Notes under the pieces: model-generated
What the model was told of the DNA's origin: nothing
What the model saw: only the letters and a program-made list of their open reading frames with translations
The model's database searches: none
Shown here: piece after piece, positions 10,141 to 18,911 of the stretch
How positions within the stretch are numbered: position 1 is the first letter of the stretch
Layout: every line of letters begins with the position of its first letter
Assembly (NCBI RefSeq): GCF_014218725.1
Contig: NZ_JABBJE010000001.1
Coordinates: 62,001 to 126,000 of the forward strand
Reading direction: 5' to 3'
DNA from: Brevundimonas huaxiensis
Lineage (GTDB): Bacteria > Pseudomonadota > Alphaproteobacteria > Caulobacterales > Caulobacteraceae
Length of the DNA: 64,000 bases
Made by a program: the position numbers and the translations under genes

Positions 10141-10836
10141 ATGAAGAAGACCATCATCCGCGCGGCCGCCGTCGCGACCCTCGCCGCAGGACTGATCGGC
10201 CTCGCCGCGCCGGCCTCGGCCCAGAGCACCGTCGATGTCGCCTGGAACGTGGGCGCCGTCAGCGACTATGTCTTCCGCGGCTTCAGCCAGACCAGCGAAG
10301 ATCCCGCCATTCAGGGCGGCGTCGACCTGACCTCCGGCAGCTTCTATGCAGGCGCCTGGGCCTCCAACGTCGACTTTGGCGACGACACCGATGCGGAGGT
10401 CGATCTCTACGGCGGCTATCGCACCGAGGCCGGCGGCTTCGCGCTCGACTTCGGCGTGATCGGCTATCTGTATGTTGGGGAGCCGGACGGCGCGGACTAT
10501 AACTACGCCGAGTTCAAGGCTGCGGCCTCGCGCGCGGTCGGCCCTGCGACCTTCGGCGCGGCCGTCTATTACTCGCCCGACTTCTTTGGCATCGACGACG
10601 AGGCGACCTATGCCGAAGTCAACGCCGCCTTCTCGCCGGCGCCCAAGTGGACGGTGTCGGGCGCGCTCGGCAAGCAATGGCTCGACGTCAGCGACGACTA
10701 CACCACCTGGAACGTCGGCGTCGGCTATGCCCTCACCGACAAGGTGGGTCTCGATGTCCGCTATCACGACACTGATGTGGACGGCGTGCCCGGCGCCGAA
10801 GATCGGATCGTCGGCGCGGTGAAACTCACCTTCTGA
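10141..10836 (+). CDS. TorF-family putative outer-membrane protein (Gcw_chp type)
   Basis: A 231-residue exported protein with a clear signal peptide (residues 1-28, cleaved after APASAQ). The mature part alternates short hydrophobic and polar stretches as expected of a small beta-barrel, and begins WNVGAVSDYVFRGFSQTSEDPAIQGGVD, the hallmark of the Gcw_chp/TorF family. It ends in a phenylalanine (VKLTF), as many outer-membrane barrels do. It follows amtB by 66 bases and is followed at once by a strong hairpin terminator, so the two are probably co-transcribed. The transported substrate is unknown; association with ammonium uptake is an inference from position. Confidence 0.85.
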   Translation: MKKTIIRAAAVATLAAGLIGLAAPASAQSTVDVAWNVGAVSDYVFRGFSQTSEDPAIQGGVDLTSGSFYAGAWASNVDFGDDTDAEVDLYGGYRTEAGGFALDFGVIGYLYVGEPDGADYNYAEFKAAASRAVGPATFGAAVYYSPDFFGIDDEATYAEVNAAFSPAPKWTVSGALGKQWLDVSDDYTTWNVGVGYALTDKVGLDVRYHDTDVDGVPGAEDRIVGAVKLTF

Positions 10837-10858
10837 GCCGCGTCAGCCAGAAATGAGT

Positions 10859-10891
10859 ACGGCCCCGGAGAGCGATCTCCGGGGCCGTTTT
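10859..10891. terminator. Rho-independent terminator between torF-like gene and GH15 gene
   Basis: A perfect 13-bp stem (ACGGCCCCGGAGA / TCTCCGGGGCCGT) with loop GCGA is followed by TTTT on the + strand. It sits in the 59-base gap between two convergent genes, and probably ends the amtB/torF transcript. Confidence 0.85.
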
Positions 10892-10895
10892 CGTA

Positions 10896-13268
10896 TCAGC
10901 GCGCGTAGCGGTCGTGGACGGGATCGTAGCTGTCCCAGACCTTGCCGTCGGCCAGCGACCGTAGCAGCTTCAGATATTCCGCGTGGGTCCAGGCCAGGGG
11001 CGTCGCCGAGTCCGTATTCTGACCCACGGCGTAATCCTTGGCCGTCGGGTTTCCGACGCCGTCCCACACCTGTTCGGCCAGCATCAGTCCGCCGTTGGCG
11101 AACCGCTCCATGCCACGCACATAGGTTTGACGGATGGCGGCGATGTCGGCGGCCGAGGGGGCGCCGTTCACGCTGACGCGGGCCAGCTCATAGTGACCGC
11201 GCTCGCCCGTGAAGAAGGGCCAAACCCGGCCGCGCTGACCTGGGCTCATTTCTCCGCCGACGCCATAGTTTGCGCCCGTCAGATGGTCCTCGCCATAGCC
11301 ATCGACGCCATAACGGCGCCAGCCCGGCGTCTTGTCGCCCTCGGGACCGAAGTCGTAGCGGACGCGATAGAGCGGCTCCAGCGACTGATCGTCATAGACG
11401 GGCAGGGTGGACAGGATGTGCGGATCGTCGGCCTTGCGCACGCCATAGCGCACCAGTTCCAGGAAGCCGCCGTCCACGACACGGTCTTCCGCCGGCGCGA
11501 TCTGGCCATTGGCGGCGCCGATCGGTGCCTTGTCGTTCGGGTTTTCGTTCTGCGTGATGCGGATGAAGTAGCGACCGTCGCCGAAGTCGCCGTTGGTGGT
11601 GAACATCCGCTCTTCGATCTTGGATGCATAGCCGTCGGCCGCGATCTGGTAGCGCGTCGCGCCGGCGGCGTCGCCTGAGGCGCGCGCCATTTCGGCCGCC
11701 ACCGTCAGGCCCGCGACCACGGCGGCGGTCGAGGACGGCGAATAGCCCTGCTGCTCTTCCCAGCGCTCCTGCTGGGTGAAGGGCGGCTTGATCTCCGCGT
11801 CGTTCCACATCAGCCCGATCTTGCCGCCGTCGACCAGGAAGTCGGCCGCCGGTTTCAGCATGGACCGATAGTGTTCGGTCATCTGGGCGTCCGACAGCCA
11901 GCCCATCTTCCACAGGCGATAGCCCAGCATGATCGGCATGGCGGTCTGGTCCAGTTGGACCGCGACCCACTCCAGTTCGCCGTCCACGTGCGTCTTCTGC
12001 AGGAACCAGCCGCCGACGCCGGTGTTGCCGGGCGTGTTCGGGCCGACCTGGACTTGGGGCAGATAGTTGAAGGCCGCCAGCGGCGTGTCCTTGTCGCCCA
12101 GCGCCGCCAGAGCCATCGCCACCTGATAGAAGTCACGTGGCCAGACGGCCTTGTAGCCGGTCGAGGATTTCGACGCGTCCACCGTATCGCCCCAAGGGTT
12201 CGACAGCGACGCGATCAGGGCGCCGGCATGGGTGCGATCCTCCTGCACCTTCAGCATCAGAGCCGAGGCGTAGGCCAGCTTGCCGCCGTCAGTCGCCTGC
12301 TCGGCGATGCGCGGCAGTTCGGTCAGGGAGCCGACATAGTCTTCCCAGCCGACGCGCTCACCCTCGCCGTTGAAGCGGGCCAGCACCTCGTCCAGGCCGG
12401 TCGCGAACGAACCGTCCGCTGCCGCGCGCGCCTCAGCTTCGCTGGCGCCGAAGCCGATGACGAAGTCGCGCGTGATCCGGCTGCTTTGGCGCAGACGCGG
12501 CAGGGCGCCGGTCATCATGGTGTTGCCGGCCTGGTTGCCGGTCGAGGCGTAGGTCCAGTCCAGCTTGCCGTCCTTCAGATCCGTCAGACCGTCCGAGGCG
12601 CCGACGAAGCCGACGCTGGCCTTTTCGAAGGCTTCGCTTGGCTTCAGGAACAGGTGAGTATCGCCTTCCCAGGCGTGGAAGCCGTCACGTGTGACCTGAC
12701 CGCGATCGTCGACGCCGGTATTCGCGATGTGCGGCTCCAGCATCAGATAGGGCGTCACATCGCCCTTCAGCGCCGTAATGGTGACGCGCAGCACCAGGGC
12801 GTTGCGGTCGGGATCGCTGAAGATCTGCTTTTCGATCTGGAAGCGGCCGTTCTTGTCCTGGGTCGTGACGCGATAGGCCGGCGACAGCGGACGCCCCTGG
12901 GCGTCGACGTGCAGATATTCGGTGCGGCTGGTGGTGTCGTCGCCCTCGACGACCAGACCGTCATGCGTCACGCCGGCGAAGCGCAGGGCCTTGATCTGGG
13001 CCTCATGGATCAGGCCGTACATGGTCTCGGTCAGGACGCCGTCGGCGATGGAATACCAGACCTTGGACACCGCGCCGGTCGAGCCGCCGTCGCGATACTG
13101 GCCATCCACATAGGCCTCGTAGGACGCGCCCGCGCCGGTCTTGGCCGCGCTGGACCAGACGGGCGGCGCGCCGGGCGCGCCGGGGGCGACGCCCGATTGG
13201 GCGCTTGCGGCGGAAGCGAGGGCCAGGCCGGCGGCTCCGGCGAGGCAGAAGGTACGGAAGTGACGCAT
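10896..13268 (-). CDS. Exported glucoamylase-type glucan glucosidase (GH15)
   Basis: A 790-residue enzyme expected to release glucose from the non-reducing ends of starch-type glucans. It has a signal peptide (MRHFRTFC...ASAASAQ), an N-terminal beta-sandwich domain (about residues 25-290) and a C-terminal (alpha/alpha)6 barrel. The barrel holds KAVWPRDFYQ and GWFLQKTHVDG, the acid Glu in ERWEEQQGYSPSS, and the base Glu in LAEQVWDG. I use the ATG at 13268; a GTG at 13280 adds four residues before the signal peptide and overlaps the upstream gene. It is last in the four-gene operon GH97-MFS-esterase-GH15. The two-domain layout resembles bacterial glucoamylases and glucodextranases, so the exact bond preference is not certain. 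Confidence 0.9.
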   Translation of the reverse strand: MRHFRTFCLAGAAGLALASAASAQSGVAPGAPGAPPVWSSAAKTGAGASYEAYVDGQYRDGGSTGAVSKVWYSIADGVLTETMYGLIHEAQIKALRFAGVTHDGLVVEGDDTTSRTEYLHVDAQGRPLSPAYRVTTQDKNGRFQIEKQIFSDPDRNALVLRVTITALKGDVTPYLMLEPHIANTGVDDRGQVTRDGFHAWEGDTHLFLKPSEAFEKASVGFVGASDGLTDLKDGKLDWTYASTGNQAGNTMMTGALPRLRQSSRITRDFVIGFGASEAEARAAADGSFATGLDEVLARFNGEGERVGWEDYVGSLTELPRIAEQATDGGKLAYASALMLKVQEDRTHAGALIASLSNPWGDTVDASKSSTGYKAVWPRDFYQVAMALAALGDKDTPLAAFNYLPQVQVGPNTPGNTGVGGWFLQKTHVDGELEWVAVQLDQTAMPIMLGYRLWKMGWLSDAQMTEHYRSMLKPAADFLVDGGKIGLMWNDAEIKPPFTQQERWEEQQGYSPSSTAAVVAGLTVAAEMARASGDAAGATRYQIAADGYASKIEERMFTTNGDFGDGRYFIRITQNENPNDKAPIGAANGQIAPAEDRVVDGGFLELVRYGVRKADDPHILSTLPVYDDQSLEPLYRVRYDFGPEGDKTPGWRRYGVDGYGEDHLTGANYGVGGEMSPGQRGRVWPFFTGERGHYELARVSVNGAPSAADIAAIRQTYVRGMERFANGGLMLAEQVWDGVGNPTAKDYAVGQNTDSATPLAWTHAEYLKLLRSLADGKVWDSYDPVHDRYAR

Positions 13269-13276
13269 TGTGGTCC

Positions 13277-14218
13277 TCACGGGTTGCGCGTGGGGGCGGG
13301 GGAAAGAAGGAAGGTCAAAGGCACGTCCAGCCGCTGGTTCCAGGACGCTTCATTGTGCTGGGCGCCGGGGAAGACCAGGCTGCGGAAATCGCCGGCGCCA
13401 TAGCCGCGACGGCGGAAGGTCTGGTCCACCTGGGTCTGGAAGATGGCGTAGAACTGATCCAGCGTCTCGTCGCCCCGGTCGAAATAGAAGCGGTGGTGGC
13501 CCGGCGCTGGCAGGCCGCGTTCGATCACGCCGGTCCAGGCGGCGACTAGCCGCGTGCGCCAGGCGTCCAGCGCCGCGCCGGGCTCAAGCCCTTCGACCTT
13601 CAGCGGCCAATGGGTGGACAGACAGGCGGCGGCCGAAAAAACCTGCGGCTGTTTCATCACCGCATACATGGAGATCAGGCCGCCCATGCTGGAGCCGGCG
13701 ATCATCGTGTCCTGCGGTCCGCTCAGGGTGCGGTAGGCGCTGTCGATGAAGGGCTTCAACTCCTCGACCAGGAACCGCAGATAGGCGTCGGACAAGGACG
13801 GGCCGCCGTAGATGGCCTGGACCTCGTCTCGCATGTCGGCGGGCAGGGCGGCGATCAGGTCGGCGGGGACATATTCCCTCAGCCGCAGGTTGGTGTTCCA
13901 GACCCCGACGACGATTGGAGCCCGCACCTGGCCGCTCGCGATTAGCCGCGTCAGGTGCTCGTCCACGCCCCATTCGCCGAAGTTGGCCGTGGCCGGATCG
14001 AACAGGTTCTGGCCGTCGTGCATGTAGAGGACGGGATAGGTATCATCGGACGCCTCGTAGCCGGGCGGCAGCCAGACCGAGACGTTGCGCGCCTTCACAT
14101 GGGCCGACGCGACCGCCTCATGCAGCACCAACCGCCCGCCTGCGAGGGCGCCGTCGGCGCGCGCCGCGCCGGCGAAGGGCAGGGCGGCCATGAGGGCCAG
14201 AAGACTCCGACGGTTCAT
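13277..14218 (-). CDS. Exported alpha/beta-hydrolase of the esterase D type
   Basis: A 313-residue protein. The start at 14218 is chosen because the ATG overlaps the stop of the preceding transporter (ATGA) and opens a signal sequence with a twin-arginine-like start (MNRRSLLALMAALPFAGAARA). The body shows YPVLYMHDGQNLFD, the nucleophile elbow GSSMGGLISMYA with its Ser near residue 165, and a C-terminal PGAQHNEASWNQR holding the probable catalytic His. This fits the esterase D/enterochelin-esterase-like group. It lies between the maltose-type transporter and the GH15 gene, so a role in starch or dextrin use is likely, perhaps deacylating a substituted glucan, but that is inference. Its substrate cannot be named. 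Confidence 0.85.
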   Translation of the reverse strand: MNRRSLLALMAALPFAGAARADGALAGGRLVLHEAVASAHVKARNVSVWLPPGYEASDDTYPVLYMHDGQNLFDPATANFGEWGVDEHLTRLIASGQVRAPIVVGVWNTNLRLREYVPADLIAALPADMRDEVQAIYGGPSLSDAYLRFLVEELKPFIDSAYRTLSGPQDTMIAGSSMGGLISMYAVMKQPQVFSAAACLSTHWPLKVEGLEPGAALDAWRTRLVAAWTGVIERGLPAPGHHRFYFDRGDETLDQFYAIFQTQVDQTFRRRGYGAGDFRSLVFPGAQHNEASWNQRLDVPLTFLLSPAPTRNP

Positions 14219-15726
14219 CCGCGATGCTCCTTGACCATTAGCGCGCTGGCGGCGGCCAGGACGAAGGAGACGGCGCCGAGGACCAGGGCCCAGATCGCCT
14301 GACCATTGAACAGGGTCTTCAGGATCAGGCCCAGAACCGTGGCGGCCAGCAGCTGGGGCACGACGATGAAGATGTTGAAGACGCCCATATAGACGCCCAT
14401 TTTTCGGTCCGGCACCGCTGCCGACAGGATGGCGTAGGGCATGGAGACGATCGACGCCCAGGCGAAGCCGACGCCGATCATCGGCAGCCACAAGAGGCCC
14501 GGCTCGCGGATGGCGAAGACGCCGAACAGACCGGCCGCACCCAGCATCAGCATCAGCGCATGGGTCGCCTTGCGTCCGATCCGTTTGGCGATGACCGGCA
14601 GGGTGAAGGCCGCCAGGGCCGCCACGCCGTTATAGACCCCGAACAGAACCCCCACCCAGTCCGCGCCCGTAGCGTAGGCGGCCGAGGTGGTGTCGGTGGC
14701 TCCGTAATGGACGCGGGTCACGGCCGCGGTGGTGTAGATCCACATGGCGAACAGGGCGAACCAGCTGAAGAACTGAACCACGGCCAGGCCGCGCATCGTC
14801 TCGGGCATGCGGAAGATGTCGTTCAGGATTTCGGTCGCGGCGTTGGTGATGCGGCGACGTTGCATCATGCCCACGGCGATCTGCAGCAGGCCGAACCCGA
14901 CGAAGAAGCCCGCAAGGATCAGCAGCTCCTTCTCCAGATCGAGCGCGCCGATCAGCACGAAACCCAGCCCGCCGAGCACGGCGCAGACCAGGCCCGAAGT
15001 CATCCAGCCCTGCACGCTGCGGGCCGGCGCTTCGGCCTCGACGGGCGCGGTCGGCGCGTCGTCTCGAGCGCGTGCGAAGGCCGCGATCTGTTCGGGGCTG
15101 TACTCCTTGGTCGACAGCACTGTCCACAGCACGGCCGAGAACAGGCCGGCGGCGCCGACGTAGAAGGCGATCTTGACCGACAGGGGCACCACGCCCGCCT
15201 CGGCGGTCGAGGCGATGTCGAAGACGTTGGATAACAGCCACGGCAGGACCGAGGCGAAGACCGCGCCGGCGCCGATGAAGAAGCTCTGCATCGCATAGCC
15301 TGCAGTGCGCTGCTCCTCCGGAAGGTTATCGCCGACAAAGGCGCGGAACGGCTCCATGGTGATGTTGATCGAGGCGTCCATGATCCACAGCATGGCCGCG
15401 GCGAACCACAGGCTGGGGCTGTTGGGCATGGCGATCAGGGCCAGGGTGGTGGCGATGGCCCCGACCAGGAAATAGGGCCGCCGCCGGCCGAAGCGGGTCC
15501 AAGTCTTGTCGCTGAAATGGCCGATGATCGGCTGGACCAGCAAGCCCGTCAGCGGCGCGGCGATCCACAGGATCGCCAGGCTGTCGACCTCGGCCCCCAG
15601 CGTCTGGAAGATCCGGCTGGTGTTGGCGTTCTGCAGGCCGAAGCCGATCTGGATGCCGAAGAAGCCGACGCACATGTTCCAGATCGCCAGGCCGGACAGG
15701 CGCGGGCGGTGCGAGAGAAGAGTCAT
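14215..15726 (-). CDS. MFS sugar transporter, maltose/maltodextrin type (GPH-like)
   Basis: A 503-residue inner-membrane protein with about twelve membrane helices. The N-terminus (LSGLAIWNMCVGFFGIQIGFGLQNANTSRIFQTLGA) and the loop HFSDKTWTRFGRRRPYFLVGA are typical of the sucrose/maltose branch of the MFS related to plant sucrose carriers. It overlaps the GH97 gene upstream and the esterase gene downstream by 4 bases each, so the operon is tightly coupled. The likely job is bringing maltose or short dextrins from periplasm to cytoplasm, where the GH13 glucosidase encoded at 18.9-20.6 kb would cleave them. Substrate is inferred from context and family. Confidence 0.88.
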   Translation of the reverse strand: MTLLSHRPRLSGLAIWNMCVGFFGIQIGFGLQNANTSRIFQTLGAEVDSLAILWIAAPLTGLLVQPIIGHFSDKTWTRFGRRRPYFLVGAIATTLALIAMPNSPSLWFAAAMLWIMDASINITMEPFRAFVGDNLPEEQRTAGYAMQSFFIGAGAVFASVLPWLLSNVFDIASTAEAGVVPLSVKIAFYVGAAGLFSAVLWTVLSTKEYSPEQIAAFARARDDAPTAPVEAEAPARSVQGWMTSGLVCAVLGGLGFVLIGALDLEKELLILAGFFVGFGLLQIAVGMMQRRRITNAATEILNDIFRMPETMRGLAVVQFFSWFALFAMWIYTTAAVTRVHYGATDTTSAAYATGADWVGVLFGVYNGVAALAAFTLPVIAKRIGRKATHALMLMLGAAGLFGVFAIREPGLLWLPMIGVGFAWASIVSMPYAILSAAVPDRKMGVYMGVFNIFIVVPQLLAATVLGLILKTLFNGQAIWALVLGAVSFVLAAASALMVKEHRG

Positions 15727-17789
15727 CCGCGTCGCGCCCGGCCGACCGGCACGAACCGGATCGCCTGACCGCCGCCGGGGGCCAGCGCCAGGGTCAGGGT
15801 GTCAGACGACGTCACCTCGCGCTGCTCGATGACGATGTCCTCACGCTTGCCGCGATAGTCGGCGTCCGGCCCGTCGCGGTAGATTTCGGCCCGATATCGA
15901 CGGCCGGCGTCCAGGAAGTCGAGCGGGGCCTTCAGCACGCGCGGATGCTCGTCGGTGACGGCGCCCAGGGCCCAGACATCCGTGCCGCGCTGCTTGCGAA
16001 CCGTGACGATATAGTCGCCCATGGCGGCGTCCAAGGTGCGGCTCTCGCTCCAGTCGACCGGCACATCCTTGATGAACTGGAACGGGCCGGGGTTGGCCTC
16101 GTAGTTGACCAGCAGGTCCGCCGCCATCTGGATCGGGCTGTAGATCACGACATAGAGCGCCAACTGCTTGGCCCAGGTCGTCTGCACGCCGCCGGGGCTG
16201 CGTGTCTCCATGCCGAAGATGCCAGGCGTATAGTCCATCGGCCCGGCCAAGAGGCGGGTGAAGACCAGGTTCGGCTCATGCTCGGGCGGATTGCCGGGAT
16301 TGCCCCAGGCCGAATATTCCATGCCGCGCTGACCCTCGCGGCTGATGATGTTTGGATAGGTGCGGCGAAGGCCGGTGTCCTTGAACGGCTCGTGAGCGTT
16401 GACGGCGACCTTGTGGCGATAGCCGGCCTCGACCACGCGCATGTGGTGCTGCGCCATCGCCTGGCTTTCGTGCCAGGCCATGACCATCTGTCCGTCCGGC
16501 CCGGCGACGCGTGCGCCTTGCGCATCAGCGACATAGCCGGTCTTTACTGAATGGACGCCGAGGCGCTCATAAAGCGCCATGGCCGGCTCGAGCTGCTGCT
16601 CATAGTGGAAGGCGTTGCCGCCGGTCTCGTGGTGGCCGATCAGCTGCACGCCCTTTGACCGCGCGTGGGCGCAGACGGCCTCAATGTCGAAATCGGGATA
16701 GGCCTCGGTGAAGCTGAAGTCCGCGCCGTTGGCGAACCACTGGCCGTCCCAGCCCTTGTTCCAGCCTTCGACCAGAACGCCACCCAGGCCGTGTTTGGCG
16801 GCGAAGTCGATGTGTTTGATCGCATTCTCGGTCGTCGCGCCGTGTTTGGGCCCGGAGTTCCAGGTCTTCAGGTCCAGGTGCATCTCCCACCAGACGCCGA
16901 CGTATTTCATCGGCTTGAACCAGCTGACATCGCCCAGCGTGTTGGGCTCGTTCAGGTTCAGGATCAGGCTGGAATCCAGCAGGCCCGCGGCGCTGTCGGA
17001 GATTTGCAGGGTCCGCCAGGGCGTGTTGAACGGCGCCTCGCGCACTACCGCCGCATTGGTCAAGCCCGGCGTCAGCTGAGCGCGGAACTTCGTTTCCTCC
17101 GACCGGCGCAGGTTCATCCCCGCATAGTCGATGCAGGCCGCCTCGTGGATGGAGACATGCAAGCCCGACTGGCCCCGAACCGTCATCGGCGTCTGGGCGC
17201 TGCCGACCGCATCGATCGGCGTGCGGCTGTAGAGATATTCCTCTCGGTTCCATTCCCAGGCCGGGCACCACAGGGCCTCGCCGTTTTCGGCCAGGTTGAA
17301 CTCGGTGATCTCCGAACCGATGCGGACGGTGGTCAGGCCGGCCTGCTGCGGGAACTCATACCGGAAGCCCAGACCGTCGTCGTACAGGCGGAAGACCACG
17401 TCGACGCGGCGTTGCAGACCGCCGGTCTCGGCATAGGCGACGCGCCATTCGTTGTAGTGGTTGCGGATGAACTGCCGCTCGCCCCAAGGCTGCTCCCAGG
17501 TGTCGTCGACCGCGATCGGCTGGCCTGCGGTCAGGGTCAGGCCGCGCTCGATGGCCGGGGCGTCGGTCAAGAGGAAGCCTAGCTTGGACGGCGCCACGAC
17601 GACCCGGCCCTGACGCAGCACCGAATACATCGGCCGCCCGTCATTGTCGGTGAAGGCCTCGACGGTCAGCACGCCGCCGGGCGAGGACGCCCGGGCATGG
17701 TTCGGCGCGGTCTGGGCGCGCACGCCCGTCGCCCCCAGAGCCAGGATCGATACGCCGCCAAGGGCCAGGAAGGATCTGCGCTGCATCAT
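15723..17789 (-). CDS. Exported GH97 alpha-glucosidase (SusB-like)
   Basis: A 688-residue glycoside hydrolase. The start at 17789 follows a GGAG ribosome-binding site and opens a twin-arginine-like signal (MMQRRSFLALGGVSILALGATGVRAQ). The GH97 order is visible: an N-terminal beta-sandwich (about 30-290), a TIM barrel with WWEMHLDLKTW, GGVLVEGWNKGWDG and IGHHETGGN, then the segment VNAHEPFKDTGLRRTYPN and a short C-terminal beta domain. Members include retaining and inverting alpha-glucosidases and alpha-galactosidases; the maltodextrin setting favours alpha-glucosidase. First gene of the GH97-MFS-esterase-GH15 operon, divergent from a LacI-type regulator, with an operator-like site 56 bases upstream. 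Confidence 0.9.
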   Translation of the reverse strand: MMQRRSFLALGGVSILALGATGVRAQTAPNHARASSPGGVLTVEAFTDNDGRPMYSVLRQGRVVVAPSKLGFLLTDAPAIERGLTLTAGQPIAVDDTWEQPWGERQFIRNHYNEWRVAYAETGGLQRRVDVVFRLYDDGLGFRYEFPQQAGLTTVRIGSEITEFNLAENGEALWCPAWEWNREEYLYSRTPIDAVGSAQTPMTVRGQSGLHVSIHEAACIDYAGMNLRRSEETKFRAQLTPGLTNAAVVREAPFNTPWRTLQISDSAAGLLDSSLILNLNEPNTLGDVSWFKPMKYVGVWWEMHLDLKTWNSGPKHGATTENAIKHIDFAAKHGLGGVLVEGWNKGWDGQWFANGADFSFTEAYPDFDIEAVCAHARSKGVQLIGHHETGGNAFHYEQQLEPAMALYERLGVHSVKTGYVADAQGARVAGPDGQMVMAWHESQAMAQHHMRVVEAGYRHKVAVNAHEPFKDTGLRRTYPNIISREGQRGMEYSAWGNPGNPPEHEPNLVFTRLLAGPMDYTPGIFGMETRSPGGVQTTWAKQLALYVVIYSPIQMAADLLVNYEANPGPFQFIKDVPVDWSESRTLDAAMGDYIVTVRKQRGTDVWALGAVTDEHPRVLKAPLDFLDAGRRYRAEIYRDGPDADYRGKREDIVIEQREVTSSDTLTLALAPGGGQAIRFVPVGRARRG

Positions 17790-17844
17790 GGGAACTCCGT
17801 TACGCCGCCTCTTGCCAACCGCCGCGAACGGTGGCTGAAATATT

Positions 17845-17860
17845 TGCAGAAAATTTTGCA
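17845..17860. promoter_or_regulatory. Candidate operator A (lacI-type gene / GH97 intergenic)
   Basis: Read toward the GH97 gene the site is TGCAAAATTTTCTGCA: two TGCA ends around an A/T core. It lies 56 bases from the GH97 start and 33 bases from the TTG of the divergent regulator. It shares TGCAAAAT with site B near 22.4 kb. Assignment as the LacI-type regulator's binding site is inference. Confidence 0.5.
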
Positions 17861-17892
17861 GCTTCACCATGCTGCTGTGAGGACCCGCGACC

Positions 17893-18906
17893 TTGAGCCG
17901 CAAGACAACCCGTCTGGAAGACATCGCCCGCCTGGCTGGCGTGTCCATCGCCACCGCCTCGCGCGCCCTGAACGACAGCCCCGCCGTCAACGACCGGACC
18001 AAACAGACGATCTGGAAGCTGGCCAAGGAACACGACTACCCGTTCCGCCGCCACATGCCCGCCGGTCCGATCGGCGCCCAGGGCACCATCGCCCTGGTGG
18101 TGCCGCGCCCGCAGGGGCGCGAAGGGCGCCTCAGCGACCCCTTCTTCCTGGAGCTTCTGGCCGGGGTGGGCGAGGCGGCGCGCGAACGCGGCTGCGACCT
18201 GCTGATGAGCCATATTTCGCCCGCCAACTATGACGAGCTGTCGGCGGCGCTGAACACCAGCCGGGCGGACGGCGTGATCTTCTTGGGTCAATCCAGCCTG
18301 CATTCGGCCTTCAACCGTCTGGTCGACGCCGACCATCGTTTCGTCGTCTGGGGCGCAGAACTGCCCGACCAGGACTACTGCTCCATCGGCTCGGACAACA
18401 TCTCCGGCGGGCGCCGCGCGACGCTTCATCTGGCGCGGCTGGGGCGAAAGCGCATCGTCTTCCTGGGCGATCTGGATCCGCCCGAGGCCATGCAGCGGCA
18501 TCGCGGCTATCTGGACGCCATGAGCCAGAGCGGGCTGGACGTGGACGCCGACCTGATCGTGCCCGCGCATTTCGAGGTCGAATCCGCCGAGGCCGCCGTG
18601 GACGCCCTGATCCGACGCGGCCTGGATTTCGACGGCGTCGTAGCTGCGTCCGACCAGATCGCGCTCGGCGCCGTGCGTGCCCTGTTGCACGCCGGCGTCG
18701 AGGTGCCGGGCCAGGTCTCGGTCATCGGTTTCGACAATGTGCCTTTCAGCCGCTACTCGCGCCCGGCGCTCAGCACCATCGCCCAGGACACCATGAAGGC
18801 CGGCCGTTTGATGGTGTCCAAACTGCTGGATCACGGCGGCGCCGCAGCTGGCCGTTCCGAGCGCGTTCCGACCGAGCTGATCGTTCGCGAGACTTGCGGC
18901 GGCTGA
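17893..18906 (+). CDS. LacI-family transcriptional regulator of the maltodextrin locus
   Basis: A 337-residue repressor-type protein. The N-terminal helix-turn-helix is clear (TTRLEDIARLAGVSIATASRALNDSPAVNDRTKQTI), followed by a periplasmic-binding-protein-like sugar domain, with DQIALGAVRALLHAGVEVPGQVSVIGFDN and the YSRPALSTI segment near the end. Translation appears to start at TTG 17893, with GTGAGGA 10 bases upstream; the in-frame ATG at 17869 runs into a stop after two codons. It is divergent from the GH97 operon and its end faces the GH13 glucosidase gene. It probably represses the locus until a maltose-type sugar binds; effector and sites are inferred. Confidence 0.9.
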   Translation: MSRKTTRLEDIARLAGVSIATASRALNDSPAVNDRTKQTIWKLAKEHDYPFRRHMPAGPIGAQGTIALVVPRPQGREGRLSDPFFLELLAGVGEAARERGCDLLMSHISPANYDELSAALNTSRADGVIFLGQSSLHSAFNRLVDADHRFVVWGAELPDQDYCSIGSDNISGGRRATLHLARLGRKRIVFLGDLDPPEAMQRHRGYLDAMSQSGLDVDADLIVPAHFEVESAEAAVDALIRRGLDFDGVVAASDQIALGAVRALLHAGVEVPGQVSVIGFDNVPFSRYSRPALSTIAQDTMKAGRLMVSKLLDHGGAAAGRSERVPTELIVRETCGG

Positions 18907-18911
18907 CCCCG

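Noticed and set aside
8932..10767. 611-residue open frame on the minus strand across amtB and the TorF-like gene
   Set aside because: It is antisense to two well-supported genes, has low-complexity Asp/Gly/Gln-rich translation and no recognisable domain. High GC content keeps stop codons rare in such frames.
11871..13403. 510-residue open frame on the plus strand opposite the GH15 gene
   Set aside because: The GH15 reading has a signal peptide and catalytic motifs; the opposite frame has none and crosses the gene boundary.
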